DNA of 64,000 bases, taken from contig NZ_JAPIVG010000002.1 in assembly GCF_026240095.1 (NCBI RefSeq), forward strand, positions 310,001 through 374,000, written 5' to 3'. This stretch comes from Pedobacter sandarakinus. Its GTDB lineage: Bacteria; Bacteroidota; Bacteroidia; Sphingobacteriales; Sphingobacteriaceae. A program made the translations under genes and the position numbers. The notes under the pieces were generated by a model. It was not told where the DNA came from and searched no databases. It was given only the letters and a program-made list of their open reading frames with translations. Numbering within the stretch: the stretch's first letter is position 1; every line of letters begins with the position of its first letter. Of the stretch, positions 1 through 8,967 are shown one piece after another.

Positions 1-242
1 CCCATTGACTTCAAGTTGTAAAAACCTGTTAGGGCTTTTTCAAATACATCTTCCCCTAAACCTGCCGAATCCAAATCAGCCGTTAAATAAATATCTTTCA
101 TGTAGTTATGGTATAGGCTATCTACGTAAGGTGTTAACTCTTGTTGTATTTGAGGCCTGCTGTCTATGGGTTTCCAGCTTGTGCTCGTGAAAATGATTAA
201 TACTAATGCGCCTAAGCAGAAGCTAAAATGGTATTTTCTCAT
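1..242 (-). CDS. Secreted protein, probable murein L,D-transpeptidase-like (partial, 3' end outside window)
   Basis: Reading the minus strand from ATG at 242 gives an open frame to the window edge, about 80 codons. It begins with a basic tip and a hydrophobic stretch (RKYHFSFCLGALVLIIFTST), which looks like a signal peptide or membrane anchor. The following part, with YVDSLYHN and GLGEDVFEKALTGFYNLKS, resembles the region ahead of the catalytic domain in Bacteroidota L,D-transpeptidase proteins of the PF13645 type, which act on peptidoglycan in the periplasm. The catalytic Cys/His part would lie outside the window, so the function is inferred from resemblance of the N-terminal part only. Confidence 0.5.
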   Translation of the reverse strand, partial: MRKYHFSFCLGALVLIIFTSTSWKPIDSRPQIQQELTPYVDSLYHNYMKDIYLTADLDSAGLGEDVFEKALTGFYNLKSM

Positions 243-440
243 TAATGGGATGTTTGGTGTGAATTCTAATTATCACGAAATAAATGCCATTTTGTTGCCC
301 TAACAATTTTTTCGAGTATAATTGTTTTACTGTTATATGACTTAAAGAACTATAATTAGTTGTTTATAAGCATTTATGAAACTAAGTTTACCAGCTAACA
401 AATAAGCTGTTCATCTGTTAATAAACCAAAGAAAGCTGAT

Positions 441-1889
441 ATGAAAATTCTGTTAACAGGTGCCAATGGTTATATAGGTACGAGGCTATTACCTTTACTT
501 CTCGAACAAAACCACGAGGTTGTCTGCATGGTTAGGGATAAGCGTCGATTTGTTGCTGAGTCAGATCTGATTGAGAAAATCACAGTTATATCAGGTGACT
601 TACTAAACAGAGACTCACTTGATGAAATCCCCGCAGATATAGAGGCTGCCTATTATCTGGTGCACTCCATGTCGGCTAGCGATAGTGGCTTTTCTGATAT
701 GGAGCGAAAATCGGCGAGCAATTTTGCACAAGCACTTAAGCTAACATCTTGTAAGCAAGTTATATACCTAACAGGAATTGCCAATGATCAACATTTATCT
801 AAGCACCTCGGATCAAGGTTAGCCGTTGAGGAGGAGCTCAAATCGTCAAACATACCATGTACTATTCTTCGTGCTGCAATTATTATCGGTTCGGGAAGTG
901 CATCGTTCGAGATTATAAGAGACTTAACGGAAAAAATTCCGGTTATGGTAGCACCCAAATGGGTCAACACTAGGTGTCAACCTATTGGCATTAGAGATGT
1001 ATTGGCTTATTTAATTGGAGTGCTTGGCCATCAGCAAGCCTTAGCGCAAACATTTGATATCGGTGGACCTGATATTTTAACATATCGGGAAATGTTGCAA
1101 GGTTATGCTGATGAACGAAAGCTAAAACGCTGGATAATAACGGTACCTGTTTTAACTCCACGCCTCTCATCCCTTTGGCTAAATATGATAACACCCGTTC
1201 CTTACTCTTTAGCAAAGAGTTTGGTTGATAGCATGAAGAATGAGGTGGTATGTAAAGATGATCGAATTAAGCAAGTGGTTCCCAGAACATGTCTTACCTA
1301 TGCAGAAGCACTGCATCTGGCATTCGAAAAGATTGATCAGAATTCAATTGTGTCAAGCTGGAAAGATGCGCTAAACAGAGGTTATCTTCAAACAGATTTT
1401 ATGGATCAGATAAAGGTTCCGCAAAATGGCACACTCGAGTACAAGGTTAGAATGCCTTTCGAGAGGAAAGCCGAGGAAGTGTTTGATAATATTTGGAGTA
1501 TCGGTGGCAACAGGGGTTGGTACTATATGGATTGGCTTTGGCAATTAAGGGGCTTCTTAGATAAGATGTTTGGTGGTGTTGGTACCAGGAGAGGAAGAAC
1601 AAGTAACACCAATATCCAGGCTGGCGACGTGTTAGACTTCTGGCGAGTATTACTTGCTGATAAAAAAAACAAGCGTTTGCTTTTATATGCTGAAATGAAG
1701 GTCCCTGGAGAGGCTTGGCTCGAACTTAAACTTATCAACTTCCATGGAAAAGCATTTTTATCACAGGTTGCCACTTTCAGGCCGCATGGTCTTCTAGGAA
1801 GAATATATTGGTATGCCATGTGGCCTTTTCACTTGGTGCTTTTTAAGGGTATGGCTAAGCAGATTACCACCTATAAACCAAAAAAATAA
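441..1889 (+). CDS. SDR/NmrA-like NAD(P)-binding protein with C-terminal DUF2867 domain
   Basis: This 482-residue protein starts with a Rossmann dinucleotide-binding motif (TGANGYIG, residues 6-13) and continues as an extended or atypical short-chain dehydrogenase of the NmrA/YbjT type. From about residue 335 the sequence (YKVRMPFERKAEEVFDNIWS and on to the aromatic-rich end) fits DUF2867, a ligand-binding-like fold often fused to this dehydrogenase. The two-domain layout and length fit the family. The substrate is unknown. The ATG at 441 lies 10 nt after an AACCAAA box (424-430). A 40-codon membrane-protein gene follows after 36 nt and may be cotranscribed. Confidence 0.85.
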   Translation: MKILLTGANGYIGTRLLPLLLEQNHEVVCMVRDKRRFVAESDLIEKITVISGDLLNRDSLDEIPADIEAAYYLVHSMSASDSGFSDMERKSASNFAQALKLTSCKQVIYLTGIANDQHLSKHLGSRLAVEEELKSSNIPCTILRAAIIIGSGSASFEIIRDLTEKIPVMVAPKWVNTRCQPIGIRDVLAYLIGVLGHQQALAQTFDIGGPDILTYREMLQGYADERKLKRWIITVPVLTPRLSSLWLNMITPVPYSLAKSLVDSMKNEVVCKDDRIKQVVPRTCLTYAEALHLAFEKIDQNSIVSSWKDALNRGYLQTDFMDQIKVPQNGTLEYKVRMPFERKAEEVFDNIWSIGGNRGWYYMDWLWQLRGFLDKMFGGVGTRRGRTSNTNIQAGDVLDFWRVLLADKKNKRLLLYAEMKVPGEAWLELKLINFHGKAFLSQVATFRPHGLLGRIYWYAMWPFHLVLFKGMAKQITTYKPKK

Positions 1890-1925
1890 CTGGATATTGT
1901 TTACATTTGGTTTTGCAAAACAGAT

Positions 1926-2048
1926 ATGCCTAATCAAGATCACGACTATTCATTTTGGACTAAATATAAAAGATTTGCCTCGACAGAAATTATAATGTAC
2001 CTGGTGATGATTATCGGTATTGCCCTGGGTATACTTATTTTAAGTTGA
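1926..2048 (+). CDS. Small single-span membrane protein (40 aa)
   Basis: A short open frame runs from ATG 1926 to TGA 2046-2048. The first half is polar and aromatic (HDYSFWTKYKRFASTE). The second half is one strongly hydrophobic helix (IIMYLVMIIGIALGILILS) that ends right at the stop. An amphipathic N-terminus plus a single C-terminal membrane helix is typical of bacterial small membrane proteins and unlikely for a chance frame. It sits 36 nt after the dehydrogenase gene on the same strand, and its last 14 nt overlap the 3' end of the convergent DUF3857 gene. I have no functional assignment. It could be an accessory subunit or may not be translated. Confidence 0.55.
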   Translation: MPNQDHDYSFWTKYKRFASTEIIMYLVMIIGIALGILILS

Positions 2049-3939
2049 GGGCTAGTTTTAGATGATCTGCAGCATTTACATCATTAACAAACTTTACAAA
2101 GGCTGCATATTGTTCTGCTGGATAAGTACCATCGCGGAGCATAATTTTGCGATAAAACATCATCTTCTGGCCCTCAAATGCAACTTTCCGTTCATAGGTG
2201 CCAAACGGCGAAGAAAATTGTTTATCTGCTATCGTTAGAGATTCAGGCTTTGCATTGGCTGGCAATATATATTCTACGGTATCTTCGTCAGTAAATCCTC
2301 TGTTTATGTACAACGGTAAAGTTCGGTTTTTTACTTCTGATACAACGGGTTGTATATTAAAAGCATTTGGCTGTATAAACATTTTATTCCCGTTGATTGG
2401 CGCATAATTTTTAATATTTAGCGAGATATCTTCAGAAAGTTCTGGGTTAATGTTTTTCTTTGCGATGAAGTGTATGTCGTCAAAATTTATATTGTCGATG
2501 TTATAGGCAGATTTTAGTGCTTTGTGTTGTTCGTTACTTGGTTTCTCTACCAAAGCTTCGCGATTATCATATTGAGAACCAGAAAATACGGTATGCATTT
2601 TACCTGTAACGTCGCCCTCGTTACTGATCACTAAATTAGCTTTTCTGATTTGTAGGTTTTCATTCATCGATAGCTTTGGTGTTCGAAGCAATTTCCCTCC
2701 CTCTGCCGTACAGGCAAAAACATTCCTATCATCGGTGAAGTCGCTTAAAAATCCAAATGGAATCTTTTGATTGGTACATTCCAGCCAGGTAGTGTCACCT
2801 TTGAGTGGCAAACAAAGTATTATGTGGTTGCCTTGTGCCATACTTGCGAAATTAGGATCTACGCTTCGTTTTAGTGAACCAGCTTCAACTACACAGTACA
2901 TAGAATAAATATCTGCTGCATTTAATAAACTTTGCATATAGTTTACTAATGCTTTGCAGTCGCCATATCCTAAGCGATCTACTTCACTTGCCTCAACTGG
3001 TTGGAAACCTCCAATGCCGATTTGGACGCTGATATAACGTGTTTTATCTTGTAAATACTGATAGATTTTTCGGGCCTTGGCTTTATCATCTTTTTCATCC
3101 TTTACCAGGTTCTTAACCATTTGTATTGTAGTGGCAGGAAGCGCAGTGCGTTGTTTAAGTAAATCATCATAAACCCATTTGCCTAATTCTTGCCAATTTT
3201 TATAGCTTCCCTTGTAGCCGTAGTAGTAGAAATCCTGTGGAGCAATCTGTATTTTGGTGGTGTATTTTTCAGGATCGGGGCTATAAGGTTGTGATTTTGT
3301 GGCCATGTGATTACTGATGAGCCAGGTCGTTTTTTTTTGCTTCTCGTCAACAACTTCTATAGGTTTGCCCAGATAATTCTGTGCCTGAATTCTGATCTGG
3401 TCATCTGGCTTGCAAATAAACGTATACGAGCTCTCCTGAACTGATAAATTATCTTCAATTATTGGTGTCCAGTCTGGAATAATCAAATTTTGCTTATTCC
3501 TTGTTTCAATTTGATAACTTACAGTGTAGGGATACTGATTAATTGAAGGCCTGAAATATTTGATCCTACTATCCACGAATAGAGAAAATCCATCGGCGGC
3601 ACTTACATCGGCAAAATTATTTTGATTAAATTTACTCATGACGATTCCAGCGGCATTGTAAACCTCCCCTTTAATACTTTTTATTGCTATATTTTTATCG
3701 TACCCAATAATCATTCTGGCATCATCATCGCCATTTTCATTAAAAACAGTAATTACTTTTTTATGGTAGCTAATTACGTTGTCCTTAGCCCGCATATCTA
3801 TTATAAGTTCTTCATTGCGAATGCAAGCGTTAGCCCTTGCCCTTAAATTTGGCGTTAATAAATCTACATCATAACTGGTTTGACCAAAAGCATGACAGGT
3901 AAAGAGAAGACAATAGACCAGGCTATAAATAAAACGCAT
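2035..3939 (-). CDS. DUF3857 / transglutaminase-like secreted protein, triad intact
   Basis: This 634-residue protein has a signal peptide ending near HAFGQ (about residue 20). It has an N-terminal DUF3857 region, a central transglutaminase-like domain and a C-terminal DUF3858-like beta region. The cysteine-protease-type triad is readable: C328 in GYGDCKA, H372 in GNHIIL and E387 in WLECTNQ, matching the usual layout of this Bacteroidota family. It is probably periplasmic or surface-exposed and acts on peptide or amide bonds, but no substrate is established. Its ATG directly abuts the stop of the upstream gene (3940-5934), a paralogue in which the triad is lost, so the two are surely cotranscribed and may form a pair. 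Confidence 0.85.
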   Translation of the reverse strand: MRFIYSLVYCLLFTCHAFGQTSYDVDLLTPNLRARANACIRNEELIIDMRAKDNVISYHKKVITVFNENGDDDARMIIGYDKNIAIKSIKGEVYNAAGIVMSKFNQNNFADVSAADGFSLFVDSRIKYFRPSINQYPYTVSYQIETRNKQNLIIPDWTPIIEDNLSVQESSYTFICKPDDQIRIQAQNYLGKPIEVVDEKQKKTTWLISNHMATKSQPYSPDPEKYTTKIQIAPQDFYYYGYKGSYKNWQELGKWVYDDLLKQRTALPATTIQMVKNLVKDEKDDKAKARKIYQYLQDKTRYISVQIGIGGFQPVEASEVDRLGYGDCKALVNYMQSLLNAADIYSMYCVVEAGSLKRSVDPNFASMAQGNHIILCLPLKGDTTWLECTNQKIPFGFLSDFTDDRNVFACTAEGGKLLRTPKLSMNENLQIRKANLVISNEGDVTGKMHTVFSGSQYDNREALVEKPSNEQHKALKSAYNIDNINFDDIHFIAKKNINPELSEDISLNIKNYAPINGNKMFIQPNAFNIQPVVSEVKNRTLPLYINRGFTDEDTVEYILPANAKPESLTIADKQFSSPFGTYERKVAFEGQKMMFYRKIMLRDGTYPAEQYAAFVKFVNDVNAADHLKLALNLK

Positions 3940-5934
3940 CTATTCTGCTTTTTTTAGTAAATATTCACTTTTCTGATTTTGAATGATCTTGCTATAAAAT
4001 TCTTTAAGGTATAGATATTCTTCTGGCTGATAAATAGCATTGTTAAGTTGGAGTACTTGGCTAAGGGAAAGCATATTGCCGTCTAAGCCGGTTTTGAGCA
4101 AATACTTGCCACCATTATTTGGCAGGCCCACAGCTAAATCCTTCGGTTTTTCTGATAATTCGTATTTATCCGGTAACTCGATATTGATAATAATTCTTTC
4201 GTCTGATGCCGCTCCTAAATCTACAGGGTAGGCTCTGTCATTCAGGTTAAATGGGTTTTTGCTCACTGAATTGATGAAAAACGGGCTCATGTAGAACGCT
4301 TTATTATTTAACCCTTCATTAACGGTAAACTCAACTTCGTATTTTTCCGTTAGGATATTCTCAATACTGTCTACGTTCTCAATCTGGTGTTTTAGGATCT
4401 TTATTCTGGGTAAACGTTCATCTAGTTTCTCTACAAATTCATCTACCGAGCCAGACCTGTTAATCTCCTTTCTTTTGTTATAAGCGGCGTAGCCCTGAGT
4501 GTGCGTGGTTAAAGTTCCAACAATCTTACCTTCATTGGTTAATTTTCCTAATAACACGTAACTGGTAATGGCTTTCTGGCTTGCTTTCATGTCAATCCAG
4601 TAAGAAGCCTTTTTTAAATTAATTACCCGTCCTTGGTCGTTAATGCACCTAAGCGGAAGCAGTCCGAATGGTAATAGTGGTTCACTTGCATCTAACAGAT
4701 AGCTTTTGTCGCCTATATTAACCTTCGCAACTACATAATTAAAATTGCTTATTACTGGATAAAGCTTGTTGATGTTCCCATTTTCCCGGGTAGAAAGTAT
4801 CACTGCTTCTGCATCCAGGTTAGCTGCAGATAGGGCGGCAATAAGATTCAAATTGATATCTGCTACACTACCAGATCTGTTTTCCAGGGCCTTTTTAATA
4901 TTATCCTCCGAAAAAACACCATAGTAATCATTCCACTTGATTTGCTTTCTAACGTAATTATAAATTGCCTGTGCTTTTTCTAATTCTCCAGATGCATTTT
5001 TGATGATTGATGGCAACAAACTTGTGTAGATGTCTTTTCTCTTCATCTGGCCTCCAAAAGATTTATCTGATGTTAGCTCGAAATCTACATCTTTCCACGT
5101 TTTGGTGTACGACGTTTTTCCACCGTTTGGATTGGTAAAATCAGAAAGCTCGAAGTATATTGCTGATTTAAAGTTGCTCGGTGCTGTCATGTTATCTTCC
5201 TCAATAAAAGCAGGAATGTTTTTCATTAAGTAGGAAATTTTTGAACAATCAATAACTGCACCATTGATCCTTAAACATTCTCTCGAAAGCTCTACTTTCT
5301 GATCTGTAAGCTTCTGGTATCCTCTTAGCGATACATTGTAGTTATAAATGCCTGGAATATAAACAAGGTATTCACTACTCAATTTCGGAATCGCCGATTG
5401 AAATTCCCAGGTTTTGAAATTAAAAATTCTTGGCGATTTAAGTCTGTAGCTGTATTCTATAATGCTTCCTTCTTTCAAATTCGGAAGTGTAAATTTCGTT
5501 AATTGCGTGTATTTTGATCTATTTTCACTGAAGACAGCTTTTTTATCCATCTGGCTTTCCACAAACTTACCTCCAACATAATTAAATGTCGATGCCCTAA
5601 TGTCTATTATCAATTCCTCCCGAGTATTATCCTTATAGGTTGGAATAATAACGTTTGCAGACTCAAAACCTTCTTTATTGTAGATTTTAATTTTGACATG
5701 GTAATCATGCACTACCTCGAGCTTGCCGCTAGCATCGTCAATTTGAATTGAAGTTGTGCCAAACTCTTTCAAAACAATTGCATTTGCGTTGCTGTCAATT
5801 TTTTTTCTGTCAAACTCCATGTCGTCATAGGTTATCTTTCCAAAATCGAAGTTTTGTGCGGAGACAGATATTGTAAGGAGACAGAAAGAGATTAAGGTTA
5901 GAAAGCTTTTCATTTGGAGCGTAATTTTTTGCAA
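3940..5934 (-). CDS. DUF3857 domain protein, transglutaminase-like fold with degenerate triad
   Basis: This 664-residue protein has a signal peptide (MKSFLTLISFCLLTISVSAQ follows a short leader, so M8 is an alternative start). It has the same architecture as its downstream neighbour: DUF3857, transglutaminase-like core, C-terminal beta domain. In the core the nucleophile position reads GSVADIN (V357 where Cys is expected) and the histidine position reads NFNYVV (Y400), while the third residue, D415 in LLDASEP, remains. The catalytic machinery is therefore missing, as in other members of this subgroup with a GxVADIN-type motif. A structural or carbohydrate/peptide-binding role is more likely than catalysis. 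It is the first gene of a two-gene operon. Confidence 0.85.
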   Translation of the reverse strand: MQKITLQMKSFLTLISFCLLTISVSAQNFDFGKITYDDMEFDRKKIDSNANAIVLKEFGTTSIQIDDASGKLEVVHDYHVKIKIYNKEGFESANVIIPTYKDNTREELIIDIRASTFNYVGGKFVESQMDKKAVFSENRSKYTQLTKFTLPNLKEGSIIEYSYRLKSPRIFNFKTWEFQSAIPKLSSEYLVYIPGIYNYNVSLRGYQKLTDQKVELSRECLRINGAVIDCSKISYLMKNIPAFIEEDNMTAPSNFKSAIYFELSDFTNPNGGKTSYTKTWKDVDFELTSDKSFGGQMKRKDIYTSLLPSIIKNASGELEKAQAIYNYVRKQIKWNDYYGVFSEDNIKKALENRSGSVADINLNLIAALSAANLDAEAVILSTRENGNINKLYPVISNFNYVVAKVNIGDKSYLLDASEPLLPFGLLPLRCINDQGRVINLKKASYWIDMKASQKAITSYVLLGKLTNEGKIVGTLTTHTQGYAAYNKRKEINRSGSVDEFVEKLDERLPRIKILKHQIENVDSIENILTEKYEVEFTVNEGLNNKAFYMSPFFINSVSKNPFNLNDRAYPVDLGAASDERIIINIELPDKYELSEKPKDLAVGLPNNGGKYLLKTGLDGNMLSLSQVLQLNNAIYQPEEYLYLKEFYSKIIQNQKSEYLLKKAE

Positions 5935-6084
5935 TTTAAGTTTAGGTTACTAGATTTTAAAATATATTTTAAATTTAATAAAGCTGTGCTATAAACAAAT
6001 CAATCCTTTTTAGCACTTTTGAATAAACTTATAATAACGGGTGGTGTGTTTCTTAGCAATCACCTCTATCTGATATTGAAACTG

Positions 6085-7038
6085 ATGAAATTAAATTTAA
6101 AGCGTCCTTTGGCATTTTTCGACCTTGAGGCAACAGGCATAAATGTAGGTGCAGACCGAATAGTGGAGATAGCAATTCTAAAAGCAATGCCCGACGGGTC
6201 GGAGTTGGTGAAAACTTGGCGTGTAAATCCTGAAATGCCAATACCCTTGCAAACATCGTTGATACATGGTATTTATGATGAGGATATTGCCCATGAGCCT
6301 ACATTTAAAATGCTCGCATCAGACATAGCAGCCTTTCTTGCCGATAGCGATCTGGCAGGTTACAACTCCAATAAATTTGATATTCCGATGTTACTCGAGG
6401 AATTTTTAAGGGCAGAGGTAGACTTTGACATGGCTAACAGGAAGTTTGTCGATGTACAAAATATCTTCCACCAAATGGAACAGCGAACCTTGAAAGCAGC
6501 ATACAAATTTTATTGTCAAAAAGATTTAGTAAACGCACATGCGGCAGAAGCCGATGTTATTGCAACCTATAAAGTGCTGCTTGGACAATTGGAAATGTAC
6601 AAAGACACAGAATTCGAGAACAAACAAGGCGTGAAAAGTACACCCGTAGTTAACGATGTAGATGCATTGCATGACTTTACTAACATCAATAAACCTGTTG
6701 ATTTCGCAGGAAGATTGGTTTACAATGAAAAAGATGAGGTTTGTTTTAACTTTGGTAAGCACAAAGGCAAGACAACCGACCAAGTATTTTCGGTTGAACC
6801 TAGTTATTACGCCTGGATGAAAAATGGCGATTTTCCGCTGTACACCAAAAAGAAATTAGATGAGGAGTGGGCGAAGTTTAATGCAAAGAAAAATGAAAAC
6901 AAGGTACCAAGGCCGCAAAACCCCACACAAGGAAATCGTCTGCAATACCAACCAAAACCACAAGCCAAAGTAGAAAAGCCGGCGCAACCTATCAATACCG
7001 ATATGCTTGAGCAACTGAAGATGAAATTCGGAAAGTAA
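6085..7038 (+). CDS. DnaQ-like DEDD 3'-5' exonuclease with ExoX-like C-terminal domain
   Basis: The protein starts with MKLNLKRPLAFFDLEATG. The first acidic pair (FDLEATG), a middle aspartate (NSNKFDIPML) and a final His-Asp pair (NAHAAEADVIATYKVL) make up the DEDDh exonuclease site. After about residue 200 there is a second small region, CFNFGKHKGKTTDQVFS to YAWMKNGDFP, which fits the ExoX-like C-terminal domain. The tail is proline/glutamine rich. It probably trims DNA ends in repair or proofreading. The frame is open back to TTG 6019, but ATG 6085 fits the family N-terminus, and a promoter-like box (CACTTTTG, 6013-6020) overlaps the TTG. The gene is followed by a 32-bp palindrome. Confidence 0.85.
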   Translation: MKLNLKRPLAFFDLEATGINVGADRIVEIAILKAMPDGSELVKTWRVNPEMPIPLQTSLIHGIYDEDIAHEPTFKMLASDIAAFLADSDLAGYNSNKFDIPMLLEEFLRAEVDFDMANRKFVDVQNIFHQMEQRTLKAAYKFYCQKDLVNAHAAEADVIATYKVLLGQLEMYKDTEFENKQGVKSTPVVNDVDALHDFTNINKPVDFAGRLVYNEKDEVCFNFGKHKGKTTDQVFSVEPSYYAWMKNGDFPLYTKKKLDEEWAKFNAKKNENKVPRPQNPTQGNRLQYQPKPQAKVEKPAQPINTDMLEQLKMKFGK

Positions 7039-7059
7039 GCTAAAAGCGATTTTTAAACC

Positions 7060-7091
7060 AAAGGGAAAATGTAGCGCTACATTTTCCCTTT
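7060..7091 (+). terminator. Perfect 32-bp palindrome, probable terminator hairpin
   Basis: The 16-base arms AAAGGGAAAATGTAGC and GCTACATTTTCCCTTT are exact reverse complements with no spacer. The sequence lies 22 nt after the exonuclease stop and 17 nt before the M1 peptidase start. The 3' arm ends in CCCTTT followed by ACTATT, so the U-tract is weak. It would fold into a long RNA hairpin in either direction. A dyad operator for the following gene is an alternative. Confidence 0.55.
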
Positions 7092-7107
7092 ACTATTAAA
7101 TTACCCT

Positions 7108-8967
7108 ATGAAGTTTATTAAAATACTTTCTATACTTCTTACATTAAACGTTGTTGCAATTGCTCAAAATGAACTACCTGTAGCTGCAGGGTTTAAGCAA
7201 GCTTATGAGAAAAACACACGTGATATAAGCGGTAAGCCAGGGAGAAATTATTGGCAAAACCACGCTAATTATAATCTAAAAATTAACTTTGATCCTACTT
7301 CCAGGTTGTTAAAGGGCAAGGTTTCGGTTGTCTATACAAATAATAGTCCAGATACGTTGTCGGAAGTTTGGTTCAAGTTGTATCCAAACTTGTATCAGAA
7401 AGGCACACCGCGGAAGTCAAAAATTGCAGATTCAGATTTAGGTGATGGTGTGAGGATTGAAAAGCTGTCTGCACAGGGAAAATCCATCAGCGACTTCAAA
7501 ATCGATGGTACAAATATGATAGTAAAGGTTACCAGAATCTTGCCAAAAAAAAGTATCACCTTCGATATTGACTATAATTACATCTTAAATAGAGGGTCTC
7601 ACTTACGTACCGGACAGGTGGACGATGGATCTTATTTTGTGGCCTACTTCTTTCCCCGAATTGCCGTTTACGACGACATAGATGGATGGAATAAATATCC
7701 ATATACCGGTGCAGAAGAATTTTATAACGATTTCGATCATTTTAATGCATCGGTTACCGTACCTGGTGGATTTGGCGTTTGGGCTACTGGCGACTTAAAA
7801 AATGCTACTGAAGTTTTCGACTCCAAAATTGTAGCACGTCTGGCTTCAGCGGAGAAAAATGATGCCATAGTAGATATCATTACCAAGGAAGATTTGTCTG
7901 CTAAAAAAGTAACCAGAGATAATGCTTTAAATACATTCAAATTTGAGGCAACCAATGTTACTGATTTTGTTTTTGCTTTAAGCGATCATTATTTATGGAA
8001 GTCGACGAGTCTTGTGGTCGATCCCGAAACAAAACGACGAACACGCGTAGATGCTGTGTTTAATGCAAAACACAAAGACTATTACGAGGTTATCGATTTT
8101 GCTCGTAAAACTGTGGAATCGATGAGTTATAAATTTCCTAAATGGCCATTTCCATACAGCCATGAAACAATTTTTGATGGTCTGGATCAAATGGAATATC
8201 CAATGATGGTGAATGACAACCCCGTTGATAACCGCGAAGATGCCATTACGCTAACTGATCATGAGATCTTCCATACTATGTTCCCATTTTATATGGGTAT
8301 AAATGAAACTAAGTATGGTTGGATGGATGAAGGATGGGCGACAATAGGGGAGTGGCTTATTTCACCGATGATAGATTCTAGTATCGTAGATGAGTATGGG
8401 ATCCAGCCAACTGCATCATCTTCAGGGAGCAAAGATGATACCCCAATTATGACCCTCACACCTGATTTGAAAGGTTCTGGCTCCTTCACTAACTCTTATC
8501 CAAAGCCCGGGTTAGCTTATCTTTTTGTTAAAGATTACCTCGGTGATGAATTATTTACCAAGGCACTCCATCATTATATTAAAAACTGGAATGGAAAACA
8601 TCCGATGCCCTACGATTTTTTTAATAGTATTAATACGGGTAGCAGAAAAAACCTGGATTGGTTTTGGAAGAAATGGTTTTTTGAAGGTGGAATTCTTGAT
8701 CTTGGAATAAAAGCAGTGGATACAACTTCCACGGGATATGCTGTAACCGTTCAAAATAAAGGCACAAAGCCGCTTCCTATTGATTTGATGCTTACTTACG
8801 ATGACGGTTCTGTTGAAAATATACACCAGACTATCGGCATTTGGGAACATGGAGCGCAGGAGGTTAAAGTCGATGTAAAAACGGTAAAAAAATTAAAAAA
8901 AGTGGTAATGGGTAGCAGTCATGTTCCCGACAAATCCAAAGGAGACAATAGTTTTAGTGTGAACTAG
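7108..8967 (+). CDS. M1 family zinc aminopeptidase, secreted
   Basis: This 619-residue protein has a signal peptide (about residues 1-20, ending VVAIAQ). The zinc site is HEIFH at residues 385-389, with the third ligand E408 in GWMDEGWA, the HEXXH-X18-E spacing of family M1. The exopeptidase loop reads GLDQMEYPMM in place of the classical GAMEN, as in many bacterial M1 proteins. The N-terminal beta domain precedes the catalytic domain, and a small beta domain ends the protein. It likely trims peptides in the periplasm. Its TAG stop overlaps the stop of the convergent gene at 8964. Confidence 0.9.
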   Translation: MKFIKILSILLTLNVVAIAQNELPVAAGFKQAYEKNTRDISGKPGRNYWQNHANYNLKINFDPTSRLLKGKVSVVYTNNSPDTLSEVWFKLYPNLYQKGTPRKSKIADSDLGDGVRIEKLSAQGKSISDFKIDGTNMIVKVTRILPKKSITFDIDYNYILNRGSHLRTGQVDDGSYFVAYFFPRIAVYDDIDGWNKYPYTGAEEFYNDFDHFNASVTVPGGFGVWATGDLKNATEVFDSKIVARLASAEKNDAIVDIITKEDLSAKKVTRDNALNTFKFEATNVTDFVFALSDHYLWKSTSLVVDPETKRRTRVDAVFNAKHKDYYEVIDFARKTVESMSYKFPKWPFPYSHETIFDGLDQMEYPMMVNDNPVDNREDAITLTDHEIFHTMFPFYMGINETKYGWMDEGWATIGEWLISPMIDSSIVDEYGIQPTASSSGSKDDTPIMTLTPDLKGSGSFTNSYPKPGLAYLFVKDYLGDELFTKALHHYIKNWNGKHPMPYDFFNSINTGSRKNLDWFWKKWFFEGGILDLGIKAVDTTSTGYAVTVQNKGTKPLPIDLMLTYDDGSVENIHQTIGIWEHGAQEVKVDVKTVKKLKKVVMGSSHVPDKSKGDNSFSVN

